DNA of 49,669 nucleotides from Winslowiella iniecta. Lineage in GTDB: Bacteria > Pseudomonadota > Gammaproteobacteria > Enterobacterales > Enterobacteriaceae. The position numbers were made by a program, and so were the translations under genes. Positions 37,919 to 48,118 of the stretch are shown here, piece by piece (within the stretch, counting starts at the first letter, position 1; the number at the start of each line of letters is the position of its first letter). The stretch covers positions 1-49,669 of the forward strand of contig NZ_JRXE01000033.1 in assembly GCF_001267535.1 (NCBI RefSeq), given 5' to 3'. The notes beneath the pieces were generated by a model. It was given only the letters and a program-made list of their open reading frames with translations, had not been told where the DNA came from and ran no database searches.

Positions 37919-39328
37919 ATGCAACGAGGGATAGTCTGGATCGTCGATGACGATAGCTCCATCCGCTGGGTGCTTGAACGTGCGCTCACTGGAGCCGGTT
38001 TAAGCTGCGCGACCTTTGAAAGCGGCAACGAGGTGCTGGATGCGCTGGCAACTAAAACCCCGGACGTTTTATTATCAGATATTCGCATGCCGGGCATGGA
38101 TGGTCTGGCGTTACTTAAACAGATTAAACAGCGCCATCCAATGCTTCCGGTCATCATAATGACCGCACACTCCGATCTGGATGCCGCCGTCAGCGCCTAT
38201 CAACAGGGTGCATTTGACTATCTGCCGAAACCGTTTGATATCGATGAAGCGGTCGCACTGGTTGAACGCGCCATCAGCCACTATCAGGAACAGCAGCAAC
38301 CGCGTAATCAGCCGGTGAATGGCCCGACGACCGATATCATCGGTGAAGCGCCGGCGATGCAGGATGTGTTTCGGATTATTGGCCGCCTGTCGCGCTCATC
38401 GATTAGCGTACTGATTAATGGCGAATCGGGTACCGGTAAAGAGCTGGTCGCCCATGCGCTGCATCGCCACAGCCCGCGCGCCAAGTCACCGTTTATTGCG
38501 CTGAATATGGCGGCAATCCCCAAGGATTTGATTGAGTCAGAGCTGTTTGGCCATGAGAAAGGGGCTTTTACCGGCGCGAATCAGATTCGTCAGGGCCGCT
38601 TTGAACAGGCTGATGGCGGCACACTGTTTCTGGATGAAATTGGTGATATGCCGCTCGACGTGCAAACCCGCCTGCTGCGCGTGCTGGCCGATGGGCAGTT
38701 CTATCGTGTCGGCGGTTATGCACCGGTCAAAGTGGATGTGCGCATCATCGCCGCCACCCATCAGAACCTTGAACTGCGCGTGCAGGAAGGTAAATTCCGT
38801 GAGGATTTGTTCCACCGCCTGAATGTTATCCGCGTCCATCTGCCGCCATTGCGTGAACGTCGTGAAGATATTCCGCGTCTGGCACGCTACTTTCTGCAAG
38901 TTGCGGCGCGTGAGTTAGGGGTTGAGGCGAAAATTCTGCACCCGGAAACCGAAACGGCATTAACCCGTCTGCACTGGTCAGGTAACGTGCGTCAGCTGGA
39001 AAACACCTGTCGCTGGTTAACGGTGATGGCCGCAGGCCAGGAAGTGTTAATTCAGGATCTGCCGCCGGAGCTGTTCGAAACCGCGACGCCGGATAGTCCG
39101 GTGCAGTCGCTACCGGACAGCTGGGCAACGCTGTTAGCACAGTGGGCCGATCGTGCCTTACGTTCCGGTCATCAAAATCTGTTATCAGAAGCGCAGCCGG
39201 AGATGGAAAGAACGCTGCTGACTACTGCCCTGCGTCATACGCAAGGGCATAAGCAGGAAGCGGCACGACTGCTCGGCTGGGGCCGGAATACCCTGACACG
39301 CAAGTTGAAAGAGCTGGGAATGGAATAA
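37919..39328 (+). CDS. glnG: Nitrogen regulator NtrC (GlnG), sigma-54 activator
   Basis: NtrC is the enhancer-binding activator of sigma-54 promoters for nitrogen assimilation. The 469 residues comprise a receiver domain with phosphoacceptor Asp54 ([12 protein letters not shown]) and conserved DDD near the start, an AAA+ domain with Walker A GESGTGKE, the sigma-54 contact loop GAFTGA and Walker [12 protein letters not shown], and a Fis-like DNA-binding helix-turn-helix at the end ([20 protein letters not shown]). Its own binding sites are visible at glnA and glnL. Confidence 0.98.
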   Translation: MQRGIVWIVDDDSSIRWVLERALTGAGLSCATFESGNEVLDALATKTPDVLLSDIRMPGMDGLALLKQIKQRHPMLPVIIMTAHSDLDAAVSAYQQGAFDYLPKPFDIDEAVALVERAISHYQEQQQPRNQPVNGPTTDIIGEAPAMQDVFRIIGRLSRSSISVLINGESGTGKELVAHALHRHSPRAKSPFIALNMAAIPKDLIESELFGHEKGAFTGANQIRQGRFEQADGGTLFLDEIGDMPLDVQTRLLRVLADGQFYRVGGYAPVKVDVRIIAATHQNLELRVQEGKFREDLFHRLNVIRVHLPPLRERREDIPRLARYFLQVAARELGVEAKILHPETETALTRLHWSGNVRQLENTCRWLTVMAAGQEVLIQDLPPELFETATPDSPVQSLPDSWATLLAQWADRALRSGHQNLLSEAQPEMERTLLTTALRHTQGHKQEAARLLGWGRNTLTRKLKELGME

Positions 39329-39337
39329 CACGGCACA

Positions 39338-39363
39338 GGCGGCGGCTTCGCCGCCCTTTAATT
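39338..39363. terminator. Hairpin between convergent glnG and hemN
   Basis: GGCGG and CCGCC enclose CTTCG, and CTTTAATTT follows on the plus strand. It fits a terminator for glnLG, overlapping the hemN stop by a base. Confidence 0.65.
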
Positions 39364-40736
39364 TATATCACCCGTGAAAATTGCTGCATATGCGCCTTCT
39401 GGCGCAGGTAGCTGTCAAAACACATACAGATATTCCTGATCAGCAATCGTCCCTTAGCGGTGACCTGAAGGCCCTTCTGATGGCGCTCCACCAGCCCGTC
39501 GCTTATCAGCGGCTGAAGCAACGCCAAATCCTGCGCAAAATAGTGCGCAAAATCGATGTTCCACGCCTGTTCAATCTGTCTGAAATCGAGAGCAAAATGA
39601 CAGATCAGCGTTTTGATCACCTCACGGCGCAGGCAGTCGTCCGCGCTTAAAGTCAGACCGCGCCACAGCGCATGCCCCTGCCGGGTGACGCTGTCGGTGT
39701 AATCCTTCATCACTTTCTGATTCTGCGCATAACTGTCGCCGATCATACTGATCGCCGAAACGCCCATTCCCAGCAAATCACTGTCGCCCTGAGTGGTATA
39801 ACCCTGGAAATTGCGGTGCAGTTTGCCAGCTCGCTGGGCAATCGCCAGTTCATCCCCCGGCCGCGCAAAATGGTCCATACCAATAAACTGATAGCCCGCG
39901 CCTGTCAGGGTATGGATGGTTTGTTGCAGAATCTCCAGCTTTTGCCGCGCATCTGGCAGATCCTGTTGTTTGATTTTACGCTGCGCGGCAAACAGCGCTG
40001 GCAGATGCGCATAGTTAAACACGCTAAGACGGTCCGGATTCAACTCCACCACCCGCTCTAAAGTAAAAGCAAAGCTCTCTGGCGTTTGCGATGGCAGGCC
40101 ATAGATCAAATCAATATTGGTAGAGGTAAAACCTCGTTCGCGTGCGCGCTGCATCAGGGAAAAGATAAATGCCTCATCCTGTACGCGGTTCACTTTCTCC
40201 TGAACCTGCTTATTGAAATCCTGCACGCCCATGCTCAGGCGGTTAAACCCGGCAGCGCACAGGTGGTCCAGCACATCCAGCTCAATTTCACGCGGATCGA
40301 CTTCAATCGACTGCTCAGCATCGGCGCTGAAGTTAAAACTGGCGCGCAGCACATTGTTCAGCCGGGTAATTTGCTGTTTATCAAGAAAGGTTGGGGTACC
40401 GCCGCCCCAGTGCATTTGCCCTACTGTGCGGCCGGAGAACAGTGGCGCACGCGCTCGAATCTCCTGCTCCAGCACATCAAGGTATTGATCGGCTTTATGC
40501 TGCTGACGGGTGACGATTTTATTGCAGCCGCAGAAGTAGCAAAGGCGATGGCAGAAAGGAATATGGATATAGAGCGACAGCGGGCGTTCAGGATAACGTT
40601 GCGCCGCCTGTTGGAAGCAGGCCTCGTTATAGTTCTGATTAAACTCAAGTGCGGTAGGATAAGAGGTGTAGCGCGGCCCGGATGCGTTATATTTCTGAAT
40701 CAGGGCCAGATCCCATTCAATCGTTGGCATGGACAT
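39363..40736 (-). CDS. hemN: Oxygen-independent coproporphyrinogen III oxidase
   Basis: HemN is a radical-SAM enzyme converting coproporphyrinogen III to protoporphyrinogen IX without oxygen in haem synthesis. The 4Fe-4S cysteines lie in HIPFCHRLCYFCGC (Cys62, Cys66, Cys69), followed by GGGTPTFL and the C-terminal HemN domain (TAKGRLLIRNICMCFDSY). Starting at the ATG at 40736 gives 457 residues, the E. coli length; AAGGAG lies five bases upstream. ATG 40739 is also possible and overlaps the stop (TGATG) of the 59-codon ORF before it, suggesting coupled translation. Confidence 0.97.
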   Translation of the reverse strand: MSMPTIEWDLALIQKYNASGPRYTSYPTALEFNQNYNEACFQQAAQRYPERPLSLYIHIPFCHRLCYFCGCNKIVTRQQHKADQYLDVLEQEIRARAPLFSGRTVGQMHWGGGTPTFLDKQQITRLNNVLRASFNFSADAEQSIEVDPREIELDVLDHLCAAGFNRLSMGVQDFNKQVQEKVNRVQDEAFIFSLMQRARERGFTSTNIDLIYGLPSQTPESFAFTLERVVELNPDRLSVFNYAHLPALFAAQRKIKQQDLPDARQKLEILQQTIHTLTGAGYQFIGMDHFARPGDELAIAQRAGKLHRNFQGYTTQGDSDLLGMGVSAISMIGDSYAQNQKVMKDYTDSVTRQGHALWRGLTLSADDCLRREVIKTLICHFALDFRQIEQAWNIDFAHYFAQDLALLQPLISDGLVERHQKGLQVTAKGRLLIRNICMCFDSYLRQKAHMQQFSRVI

Positions 40737-40738
40737 CA

Positions 40739-40918
40739 TCACTCCTTCCAGTTACGTCGTCGTGTTGACCGTCGCGCGGGAGGACACTGTCTCAGCTGTC
40801 GTTTGACGGTATCGCGGCGCAACCGGGATTTCAGTCGCGTCAGACGCCGTAGTTTAACGAATAACCAAATCAGATAACATGTAAGAAGAAAGGCGAAAAT
40901 TGATCCAGGCCAAAGCAT
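40739..40918 (-). CDS. Small membrane protein, 59 residues, coupled to hemN
   Basis: The ORF begins at an ATG with AGAGG nine bases upstream and ends in a TGA that overlaps a hemN start codon. The product has one hydrophobic N-terminal helix (MLWPGSIFAFLLTCYLIWLF) and then a very basic tail (KLRRLTRLKSRLRR, later ARRSTRRR), predicting a single-pass inner-membrane protein with a positively charged cytosolic tail. It fills the 245-bp space between yihI and hemN on the same strand, 67 bp after yihI. I do not recognise a family; some gamma-proteobacteria have a DUF2489 membrane protein at this spot but the resemblance is only positional. Moderate confidence that it is expressed. Confidence 0.55.
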   Translation of the reverse strand: MLWPGSIFAFLLTCYLIWLFVKLRRLTRLKSRLRRDTVKRQLRQCPPARRSTRRRNWKE

Positions 40919-40985
40919 TGGCTTAAACCTCTTGATCCGGCACTCCGCAGAGGGAATGCCGGTGCAGACGTCAGCAAAGTGCCGA

Positions 40986-41507
40986 TCAGTTATTGCCCTT
41001 CAGCAGGCGATACATATCTTCTTCTGCTTCATCACCGTCTTCGTCGTCACCAAGCTCAATGCCCAGTTGCTCCATCAGCACGTCGATGCGGTCAAGAGTT
41101 TGATCAAGCCATGCCTGCTCTTCCGCAGACAACACTTCACCATTTTCCAGACGATCCAGCAACGCATCGAGACGCTCGTTGTTTTCCAACGCCGCCAGCT
41201 CTTCCTGCGGGCTGAGCTTCGGCTGTTTCTCTACCGCCACTTTCTTCACTTTCGCGGGTTTGCTCTGCTGGCCTTCAACGCCCAGTGGAATCGGCTTTTT
41301 GCTGCCGATACGCGGGTCTTTGGCTTTGCTGTCGTTGCCTTTGTTCTGGTCTGCCGCGACAGGATTGGCGCGGCTGCCGGAAGCATTGCCACGGTGTTTT
41401 TTCTCGTTTTTGCGATCGCGCGCTTTTTGATTGAGATCTTCGCGTGACTTACGTTTGTCTTTTGGCGCTTTGGTTTTACCCTGCGGCGCACGTGCAGGTT
41501 GCTTCAT
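40986..41507 (-). CDS. yihI: Der GTPase-activating protein YihI
   Basis: YihI stimulates the GTPase Der (EngA) and so moderates 50S ribosome assembly. The 173-residue protein has a basic, disordered N-terminal half ([19 protein letters not shown]), the conserved [15 protein letters not shown], then an acidic helical half ([32 protein letters not shown]) ending in an Asp/Glu stretch and MYRLLKGN. All blocks are those of E. coli YihI. Confidence 0.95.
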   Translation of the reverse strand: MKQPARAPQGKTKAPKDKRKSREDLNQKARDRKNEKKHRGNASGSRANPVAADQNKGNDSKAKDPRIGSKKPIPLGVEGQQSKPAKVKKVAVEKQPKLSPQEELAALENNERLDALLDRLENGEVLSAEEQAWLDQTLDRIDVLMEQLGIELGDDEDGDEAEEDMYRLLKGNN

Positions 41508-41579
41508 AATAGTGTCTGCTCTCTGGAATTATCTATTCAGTATAGAATTGCGGCGAAATCTAGCAGAAAGCGGACAAAG

Positions 41580-41817
41580 AAAAAAGGCGGCAGGTCACCC
41601 TGTCGCCTTTTTTCGCACCTTCCGTAGAAGGACAGTCTTCCATTACATCCATTTATGCAATCAACATCCCGGTTTTTCCATGTGCCGTCCACTCATCCCG
41701 AGTGCTTCCCTTTCCGTTAGGGTTCTGGTCCACTGAACCTGTTTCCTTTTTCCCTCGCTCTTTGTCATCCTGACATTCCCTGAGCGCTTCATCCTGAAGT
41801 GAGTCATCCAGACTCTG
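41580..41817 (-). ncRNA. csrC: CsrC, CsrA-sequestering small RNA
   Basis: Between engB and yihI, the position of csrC in E. coli, the minus strand encodes an RNA of about 240 nt packed with GGA motifs: I count 16, many as CAGGATG, CGGGATG or ATGGAAG in potential hairpin loops. It ends in a strong terminator (GGCGACAGG, CCTGCCGCC then six T, 41580-41613) that closely resembles the E. coli CsrC terminator. The body is otherwise poorly conserved, as is usual for CsrB/C. CsrC binds many CsrA dimers and frees CsrA targets such as glycogen, motility and biofilm genes. The 5' end is inferred from the promoter. Confidence 0.85.
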
Positions 41818-41823
41818 TGCACT

Positions 41824-41851
41824 ACTTTAGACTAAAAGGCCAAACTGACAA
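41824..41851 (-). promoter_or_regulatory. Probable csrC promoter
   Basis: On the minus strand TTGTCA (41846-41851, 5/6) and TAAAGT (41824-41829, 4/6) are 16 bp apart, placing the RNA start near 41817, in good agreement with the ~240-nt length of CsrC. Confidence 0.55.
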
Positions 41852-41964
41852 GCCAGGTAAAAAAATAGTTATACTTTTGTTTAGGTATGAAAAGTTAACC
41901 ATCTGATTTATCTATATTTGATAATTTTAAAATTTTAGAAAAATCGCTAATCACTGGCAGTAAC

Positions 41965-41982
41965 TATGGCAAATGTCTTACA
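41965..41982. promoter_or_regulatory. Possible UvrY (GacA) site upstream of csrC
   Basis: Read on the minus strand, TGTAAG-N6-GCCATA has one perfect half of the UvrY box TGTAAG-N6-CTTACA and a poor second half. It lies about 150 bp upstream of the inferred csrC start, near where UvrY acts in E. coli. Tentative. Confidence 0.3.
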
Positions 41983-42017
41983 AAATTAGCTATCGGGCGC
42001 TTTGGGCGTTTTACAGG

Positions 42018-42023
42018 TATAAT
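42018..42023 (+). promoter_or_regulatory. Candidate -10 box of engB
   Basis: A perfect TATAAT lies 37 bp before the engB start codon, giving a start of transcription near 42030. The -35 region is weak. Confidence 0.5.
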
Positions 42024-42060
42024 CACGCCATCGCCACATTTGTCCTTCGGAGTTTCTATT

Positions 42061-42696
42061 TTGTCTGGCTGGAATTATCACGTAACGCATTTTGTCACCA
42101 GCGCCCCCGACATTCGCCACCTTCCTGCTGATACCGGCATTGAAGTGGCGTTTGCTGGCCGTTCTAACGCCGGTAAGTCCAGCGCGCTGAATACACTCAC
42201 TAATCAGAAAAGCCTCGCCCGTACCAGTAAAACACCTGGACGTACGCAGCTGATTAACCTGTTCGAAGTTGAAGAAGGTATTCGCCTTGTCGACTTGCCG
42301 GGTTATGGCTACGCCCAGGTTCCGGAAGAGATGAAGAAGAAATGGCAGCGCTCACTGGCAGAATACCTGCGCATGCGGCAGTGCCTGAAAGGACTGGTGG
42401 TGCTGATGGATATCCGTCACCCGCTGAAAGATCTCGATCAGTCCATGGTGCAGTGGGCGGTTGAAAGCTCGATTCCGGTGCTGATCCTGCTGACCAAAGC
42501 CGATAAACTCGCCTCAGGTGCGCGTAAAGCTCAGCTGAATATGGTGCGCGAAGCATCGATGGCGTTTATGGGCGATGTGCAGGTTGAGATGTTCTCGTCG
42601 CTGAAAAAGATTGGCGTCGATAAACTACGTCAGAAGCTGGATACCTGGTATAGCGAGATCCCACCCGCTACCGAAGAAGAAATCGCGGAAGAATAA
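42061..42696 (+). CDS. engB: Ribosome biogenesis GTPase EngB (YihA/YsxC)
   Basis: This essential small GTPase is needed for late 50S subunit assembly. The 211-residue protein has G1 [10 protein letters not shown]2 in [11 protein letters not shown]3 DLPGYGYA and G4 TKAD, and then the family helix [14 protein letters not shown]. The start is TTG at 42061, with GGAG eight bases upstream; E. coli uses TTG at the equivalent place. It is transcribed against the csrC and spf genes on either side. Confidence 0.95.
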   Translation: MSGWNYHVTHFVTSAPDIRHLPADTGIEVAFAGRSNAGKSSALNTLTNQKSLARTSKTPGRTQLINLFEVEEGIRLVDLPGYGYAQVPEEMKKKWQRSLAEYLRMRQCLKGLVVLMDIRHPLKDLDQSMVQWAVESSIPVLILLTKADKLASGARKAQLNMVREASMAFMGDVQVEMFSSLKKIGVDKLRQKLDTWYSEIPPATEEEIAEE

Positions 42697-42788
42697 AACT
42701 GCCGAACGGGCGGCGTTCTCGCCGCTCATGCCTGCATCAGCCCATCAGATGGGCGAAAAATTCGGCAAAATTCTGACCCGCGTCCAAT

Positions 42789-42895
42789 AAAAAACGCCCC
42801 AGTCATAAATGACTGGGGCGGCTAAATATTCAGCCAAATCCGATTACGTGAAGTAAAAGGTCTGAAAGATAGAACATCTTACCTCTGTACCCTAC
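42789..42895 (-). ncRNA. spf: Spot 42 small regulatory RNA
   Basis: The 107-nt minus-strand sequence is nearly identical to E. coli Spot 42: it begins GTAGGGTACAGAGGTAAG, contains the conserved unstructured stretches used for target pairing, and ends in CGCCCCAGTCA/TGACTGGGGCG with six T. It lies downstream of polA, as in E. coli. Hfq-dependent Spot 42 represses secondary carbon-use genes such as galK and is itself repressed by cAMP-CRP. A TGTGA half-site appears about 90 bp upstream (42983-42987), but no full CRP dyad is obvious. The terminator loop differs slightly from E. coli. Confidence 0.97.
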
Positions 42896-43174
42896 GCCTT
42901 GAACTCTACATGATTTTTTCTGACCGAAAAAGGGTTTTTTGTAGTTAATTTTCATAAAACATCATTGATTTCTCAACACTGGTCACAAAAAACCGGTAAC
43001 TTTGTAGCTAAATTACATAAAAAATGCTTAGGCGATAGAAACTTAGCGGATTATGAGACTGACATCCCTGTCAATCCTGAAGCTGAAACGATTAACCCAA
43101 GGTTTTAGTTATCACTCAGCGACAGAACCCGGGGATAAATCCCCGTCCCTTTCCGGTCATCATAATTAGCAGGG

Positions 43175-45958
43175 TTAGTGGGCCTGATCCCAGTTATCAC
43201 CCACACCGACATCTACACGTAATGGCACGTCCAGCGTCATGCTGTTTTCCATCAGTTCACGGATCTTCTTGCTGGCGCTCTCAACCGCATCTTCCTGCAC
43301 TTCAAACACCAGTTCATCGTGTACCTGCATAATCATCTTCACTTCCGGCGTGCTTTGCGCCAGCAGCCACTCGTCTACCGCAATCATGGCACGCTTAATG
43401 ATATCAGCGGCAGTGCCCTGCATCGGGGCGTTAATCGCTGCACGCTCGGCGGCTTTACGACGCATGGCGTTGCTGGATTTAATGTCCGACAGGTAGAGAC
43501 GACGACCATCAAGGGTCGAGATATAGCCTTGTTCTGAAGCCTGCTGACGGGTGCTTTCCATATACTGCAACACGCCCGGATAACGCTCAAAGTAGAGATC
43601 CATATACTTCTTCGCTTCCCCGGCACCGATACTAAGCTGCCGCGACAGACCAAACGCGCTCATGCCATAAATCAGACCAAAGTTGATCGCTTTGGCGCTG
43701 CGGCGCTGCTCACTGGTCACTTTGTCCAGCGGCGTACTGAACACTTCTGCCGCCGTGGCACGGTGAATATCCTGGCCTTCGGCAAAGGCTTTCAGCAACC
43801 CTTTATCCTGCGACAGATGCGCCATGATGCGCAGCTCGATTTGGGAATAGTCAGCGGCGACGATGCGATGGCCTGCCGGTGCGATAAATGCCTGACGGAT
43901 TCGACGCCCCTCTTCATTCCGTACCGGAATATTTTGCAGATTCGGATCGCTGGAAGACAAACGTCCGGTTGCCGTTACCGCCTGATGATAGGAAGTGTGA
44001 ACGCGCCCGCTATGCGGGTTGATCATCAGTGGCAACTTATCGGTGTAAGTCGATTTCAGCTTCGACAGACCACGGTGCTCAAGAATGACCTTCGGCAACG
44101 GATAGTCCAGCGCCAGTTCTGCCAGCACTTCTTCACTGGTCGACGGCGCGCCTCCCGGCGTCTTCTTGGTCGGCTTAATGCCCTGTTTTTCAAACAGAAT
44201 AGTTTGCAGCTGTTTAGGCGAAGAGAGGTTAAACGGCTCACCAGCCAGCTCATGCGCTTTCAGCTCCAGTTCGGCAAGACGAGTCGTCAGCTCTTTCGAG
44301 TGAGCCGCCAGAATGCCCTGATCGATTAACACGCCGTTACGCTCAACCCGGGAGATCACCGTAACCAGTGGCATTTCGATCGTTTCGAAGACATTTTTCG
44401 GCCCGGCCTGTTGCTCCAGCTCTGGCCACATCTTCTGATGCAGTTGCAACGTGACATCCGCATCTTCAGCAGCGTAATGCGCCGCCTGCTCCAGTGCAAT
44501 CTGGTTGAAGGTCAGCTGATTTTTACCTTTGCCGGCAATTTCAGTAAAGGTGACGGTTTTATGGTTCAGCCACCGTGATGCCAGCGTGTCCATATCATGC
44601 TTACCGGCCACGCTGTTCAGCATATAAGACTCAAGCATGGTGTCGAACTGAATGCCCTGTAGCTCAATATCATAGTTCTTCAGCACACCGCGATCGAACT
44701 TCAGGTTTTGCCCGACCTTCAGCGCTTTCGGGTTTTCCAGCAGTGGCTTCAGTCGCGCCAGAACCGCATCGCGGTCAAGCTGCGGGGGCGCATCGAGATA
44801 ATCATGGGCAACCGGCAGGTAAGCCGCATCGCCCGCTGCTACCGCAAAAGAGAGGCCGATAATATTTGCACTAAGGGTATCCAGCGCATCGGTTTCAAGA
44901 TCGAAGGCAAAGACTTCGCTGGCCTGCAATTTCTTCAGCCACTGTTCAAACGTTTCTTCATCCAGAATCGTGACATAGCCATCAGCTGACAGCACGCTGG
45001 CCACTTCCTGCTGTTCAATTTTTTCGACTACTGTTTTTTGCGCCACAGGATTGTTCTTTTTGCCCTGCAACCAGACGCCTTCTTCCAGATCGGTAATCCA
45101 GCGCTTAAATTCGTAATGCCTGAACAGTCCGAGCAGTTCTTCCACTGCCGGTTCATTGACGTTCAGCTGGTCGCAAGTCACCTCCAGCTCAACGTCGGTT
45201 TTAATCGTTGCCAGCTGATAGGAGAGGAAAGCCACCTCTTTATTTTGCTCCAGCTTGGCTGACATGGTTTTGGCACCACGGAACGACAGGTCGGCGACTT
45301 TATCCAGATTGTCATAGATGGCTTTCATGCCACCCAACCCCTGTAGTAACGCCTGCGCGGTTTTCTCACCAACACCAGGCACACCAGGAATGTTGTCCGA
45401 GGAATCGCCCATCAACGCCAGGAAATCGATAATCAGCTCTGGCGGGATACCATATTTATCATTGACCTCTTCCGGGCCAAGGATCGAGTTATTCATGGTG
45501 TTAATTAGCGTCACATTTGGCGTAACCAGCTGGGCCATATCTTTATCACCGGTGCTGATCAGCACCGGACGACCCAGTTTTTCTGCCTGTAGTGCCAGAG
45601 TACCAATCACGTCATCAGCCTCAACACCACTCACTGCCAGCAACGGCAAGCCCATGGCTTTCACCATCTGATGCAGCGGCTCAATCTGCGCACGCAGATC
45701 GTCCGGCATCGGCGGACGATGAGATTTGTAGTCCTCAAATAACTCGTCACGGAAGGTTTTACCTTTGGCATCGAAAACGACCGCAACATGGCTCGGCTTA
45801 TATTGCAGCAGCAGGCTGCGCAGCATATTGAGTACGCCATACATCGCACCGGTCGGTTCACCCACACTATTGGTGAGCGGTGGGAAGGCGTGATAAGCGC
45901 GATAGAGATAAGAGGAACCATCTACCAGAATCAGCGGATTTTCTGCAATTTGTGCCAT
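43175..45958 (-). CDS. polA: DNA polymerase I
   Basis: PolA fills gaps and removes RNA primers. Its 927 residues comprise the 5' nuclease domain ([45 protein letters not shown]), the 3'-5' proofreading domain with the exonuclease Asp-x-Glu in [11 protein letters not shown] and a conserved AAEDADVTL, and the family A polymerase domain with motif [16 protein letters not shown], the O-helix [14 protein letters not shown] and motif [11 protein letters not shown]. It ends NWDQAH as in E. coli. The ATG at 45958 aligns with the E. coli start. Promoter sequences and possible DnaA boxes lie upstream; yihF and yihG, which separate it from dsbA in E. coli, are missing. Confidence 0.98.
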   Translation of the reverse strand: MAQIAENPLILVDGSSYLYRAYHAFPPLTNSVGEPTGAMYGVLNMLRSLLLQYKPSHVAVVFDAKGKTFRDELFEDYKSHRPPMPDDLRAQIEPLHQMVKAMGLPLLAVSGVEADDVIGTLALQAEKLGRPVLISTGDKDMAQLVTPNVTLINTMNNSILGPEEVNDKYGIPPELIIDFLALMGDSSDNIPGVPGVGEKTAQALLQGLGGMKAIYDNLDKVADLSFRGAKTMSAKLEQNKEVAFLSYQLATIKTDVELEVTCDQLNVNEPAVEELLGLFRHYEFKRWITDLEEGVWLQGKKNNPVAQKTVVEKIEQQEVASVLSADGYVTILDEETFEQWLKKLQASEVFAFDLETDALDTLSANIIGLSFAVAAGDAAYLPVAHDYLDAPPQLDRDAVLARLKPLLENPKALKVGQNLKFDRGVLKNYDIELQGIQFDTMLESYMLNSVAGKHDMDTLASRWLNHKTVTFTEIAGKGKNQLTFNQIALEQAAHYAAEDADVTLQLHQKMWPELEQQAGPKNVFETIEMPLVTVISRVERNGVLIDQGILAAHSKELTTRLAELELKAHELAGEPFNLSSPKQLQTILFEKQGIKPTKKTPGGAPSTSEEVLAELALDYPLPKVILEHRGLSKLKSTYTDKLPLMINPHSGRVHTSYHQAVTATGRLSSSDPNLQNIPVRNEEGRRIRQAFIAPAGHRIVAADYSQIELRIMAHLSQDKGLLKAFAEGQDIHRATAAEVFSTPLDKVTSEQRRSAKAINFGLIYGMSAFGLSRQLSIGAGEAKKYMDLYFERYPGVLQYMESTRQQASEQGYISTLDGRRLYLSDIKSSNAMRRKAAERAAINAPMQGTAADIIKRAMIAVDEWLLAQSTPEVKMIMQVHDELVFEVQEDAVESASKKIRELMENSMTLDVPLRVDVGVGDNWDQAH

Positions 45959-46089
45959 AGGTTGTCACATTCTTTGTTAGCCATTTGAATGAGCTTAAGG
46001 ATGCCACAGCTCAGGCATAAAGTTGAAATAACTCGGGCAATAAAGCAGTAAAGTTTTCTGAATTGCGTGCCAGCTTCCAGCAAATAAAC

Positions 46090-46239
46090 TGTGGATAAGT
46101 TTGTGCGTAAGTTTGCTAACTTATTGTTATTTACAATAAACGACAATCCAATACAGAATAAAATTATTTGTTTTCAGTTAGTTATAAATTTATTGTGGAT
46201 GATTTGTTTAAATATCAGAAAAATATTTAGTGTGGATAC
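46090..46239 (-). promoter_or_regulatory. DnaA-box cluster in the AT-rich region upstream of polA
   Basis: Read on the minus strand, a perfect DnaA box TTATCCACA is at 46090-46098, 132 bp before the polA start, with single-mismatch copies TCATCCACA (46194-46202) and GTATCCACA (46231-46239) in the same orientation. The whole interval 45959-46354 is AT-rich and shows no convincing gene. DnaA has been reported to stimulate polA expression in E. coli, which makes a regulatory role plausible. Confidence 0.5.
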
Positions 46240-46354
46240 AAATATTTCCGCTCCGTCATTAATACCTGTTCTGTGGTCAGACAGTGGGACGTATGACGGT
46301 ATTTTTTCTTCGTGGGAAAAAGGAGAGATATAAGTGAAGAATAGCGGCGGGGAA

Positions 46355-46381
46355 ACAAAAAACGCCGGAAAACCGGCGTTT
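46355..46381 (-). terminator. Terminator of srkA-dsbA
   Basis: AACGCCGG and CCGGCGTT form an 8-bp stem with a 4-nt loop; on the minus strand the stem runs on into six T. It lies 15 bp after the dsbA stop. Confidence 0.88.
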
Positions 46382-46395
46382 ACTATAAGCATTAC

Positions 46396-47025
46396 TTACT
46401 TTTTGTTGATAAGGAATTTAACCACGTTGGCATATTGCTGTACGAAGTTATCCATAGAGCTGGTATCCAGACCGCCGTTATTAACCATATATTTGCCGTT
46501 AACAAACATTGCCGGAACACCACGCAAATCAACATCAGCAGCGGCTTTTTCCTGTTGTGCAACCAGGGATTTCACCACAAAGCTGTTCCATGCAGCATCG
46601 TACTCTTCTGGCTTGATATCAGCAGCTTTAACAAAAACGTCTTTCAGGCTGGCCGGATTAGTGATGGTCTGCGTTTTCTGAATACCTTCAAAAATTGGTG
46701 CGGTGACTTTATCTTCAACGCCCAGCGCCATCGCCACTGCCCATGCCTGAGTGACCGTTTTACCCATCTCACCGCCTAAGAATTCGACGTGATATTTGGT
46801 GACTTTAACGTTTTCAGGCAGGTTTTTCTTAACCGTTTCGCTAACGTGATAAACACGTTCGAACTGATAACAATGCGGACAGAAGAATGAGAAAAACTCG
46901 AGAACCTGAGGCTCACCGGTAACCGGCTTATCGAGAGTGACATACTGCTGACCATCGGTAAATTGCGCTGCGGAAGCGCTGAATGCCAGAACCAGGCCGA
47001 CGAGCGCAAACCAAATCTTTTTCAT
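46396..47025 (-). CDS. dsbA: Periplasmic thiol:disulfide oxidoreductase DsbA
   Basis: DsbA introduces disulfide bonds into secreted proteins and is reoxidised by DsbB. The 209-residue precursor has a signal peptide cleaved near SASA-AQF, a thioredoxin fold with the active site CPHC (Cys49, Cys52), the cis-Pro loop [11 protein letters not shown] and the helical insert. The ATG at 47025 matches the family start; a second ATG at 47034, closer to GGAG, would add three residues. It follows srkA by 26 bp; the pair forms an operon as in E. coli. Confidence 0.97.
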   Translation of the reverse strand: MKKIWFALVGLVLAFSASAAQFTDGQQYVTLDKPVTGEPQVLEFFSFFCPHCYQFERVYHVSETVKKNLPENVKVTKYHVEFLGGEMGKTVTQAWAVAMALGVEDKVTAPIFEGIQKTQTITNPASLKDVFVKAADIKPEEYDAAWNSFVVKSLVAQQEKAAADVDLRGVPAMFVNGKYMVNNGGLDTSSMDNFVQQYANVVKFLINKK

Positions 47026-47051
47026 CTTAAACATTTCTCCTGAATATAACG

Positions 47052-48038
47052 TCAAAACGCAGGCATTAACTGCAGCGGTGGCTCCTGCAACAGCTTGTCC
47101 TGCTCATCAAAAATCGATATCTGTCTGTGCCAGAAATCTTCATCCGTCATCCACGGAAAACTTCTCGGAAAAGCAGGATCTTGCCAGCGGCGAACAATCC
47201 ATGCCAGATAATAAACCATCCGCATAGCGCGTAAAGGTTCAATCAGTGACAATTCGTGTGCATCAAAGTCGCTGAACTCACTGTACGCCTCCAGCAAAAT
47301 GTCCCACTGAATGCGCTGTTCCTGACGATCGCCGTTTACCAGCATCCATAAATCCTGTACCGCCGGACCATTCCGCGCATCATCAAGATCGACGAACAGT
47401 GGACCGTCACGCCACAGTATATTACCGGGATGACAATCGCCATGCAGGCGCAGAGAGGCCCAGTCGTTATGCCAGCAGCCTTGCAGCGTATTGCTCAGTC
47501 GATCAAGGCTTTGCAACAATCTGATCTTTAGCTTCGCCGGGATCAGACTGGTATTTTCCAGTACCTGCCGTGGCTCAACGATATATTCCTGCAGACTAAG
47601 GGTCGGGCGCTCGGTAAACCGGTGTTTTTTGCCGGTCTGATGGATACGACCGAGAAACCGTCCCACCCACTCCATATGATCGTAGTTATCCGTCTCGTAC
47701 TGGCGGCCACCCAGACTCGGGAATACCGCAAAGTAAAAGCCTTCATGCTGATGCAGCACCTTATCCTGCAACATTAGCGGCGCAGCAATCGGTACTTCAT
47801 CAGCCAGCAGCTCGGCAGCAAACTGATGCTCTTCATCTATTTGAGCCGACGTCCAGCGCTGTGGGCGGTAGAACTTCACCACATAACGCTTTTTATCTTC
47901 GTCTGAGAACTGATACACCCGGTTCTCGTAGCTGTTTAAAGCCGTCAGGCCGGACTCTACACGCAAGCCGGTATCCCAAAGCGCATCGACTATCGAATCG
48001 GGATTTAGCGTCTGAAAGTTAAAGGCTGCCTGGTTCAT
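47052..48038 (-). CDS. srkA: Stress response kinase A
   Basis: SrkA (YihE, RdoA) is a Ser/Thr protein kinase of the aminoglycoside-phosphotransferase fold that protects cells during envelope stress. The 328 residues include the N-lobe Lys in RYVVKFYRP, the catalytic loop [17 protein letters not shown] with the active Asp, and the metal-binding [11 protein letters not shown]. It lies upstream of dsbA, which in E. coli shares its Cpx-controlled promoter; I see no clear CpxR box in the 80 bp upstream. Confidence 0.96.
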   Translation of the reverse strand: MNQAAFNFQTLNPDSIVDALWDTGLRVESGLTALNSYENRVYQFSDEDKKRYVVKFYRPQRWTSAQIDEEHQFAAELLADEVPIAAPLMLQDKVLHQHEGFYFAVFPSLGGRQYETDNYDHMEWVGRFLGRIHQTGKKHRFTERPTLSLQEYIVEPRQVLENTSLIPAKLKIRLLQSLDRLSNTLQGCWHNDWASLRLHGDCHPGNILWRDGPLFVDLDDARNGPAVQDLWMLVNGDRQEQRIQWDILLEAYSEFSDFDAHELSLIEPLRAMRMVYYLAWIVRRWQDPAFPRSFPWMTDEDFWHRQISIFDEQDKLLQEPPLQLMPAF

Positions 48039-48118
48039 GGTGCAGATTCGCTATTTCGCTAAAAGTAAGCGGGAAAGAATATCATTAAAAGACATATGCT
48101 TTGGCTGAAGGTTCAGAT

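Noticed and set aside
42961-43010. Full CRP operator upstream of spf
   Set aside because: Only one half (TGTGA) is recognisable; the second half does not match, so no operator is claimed although CRP control is known for E. coli spf.
46091-46333. 80-codon plus-strand ORF between polA and dsbA
   Set aside because: GTG start without a good ribosome-binding site in very AT-rich DNA, composition typical of chance, and it covers the DnaA boxes and likely polA promoter.
46334-46681. 115-codon plus-strand ORF after an AAGGAG-like sequence
   Set aside because: Despite a good upstream purine stretch it runs through the dsbA terminator and antisense to dsbA; the codons mirror the DsbA reading frame.
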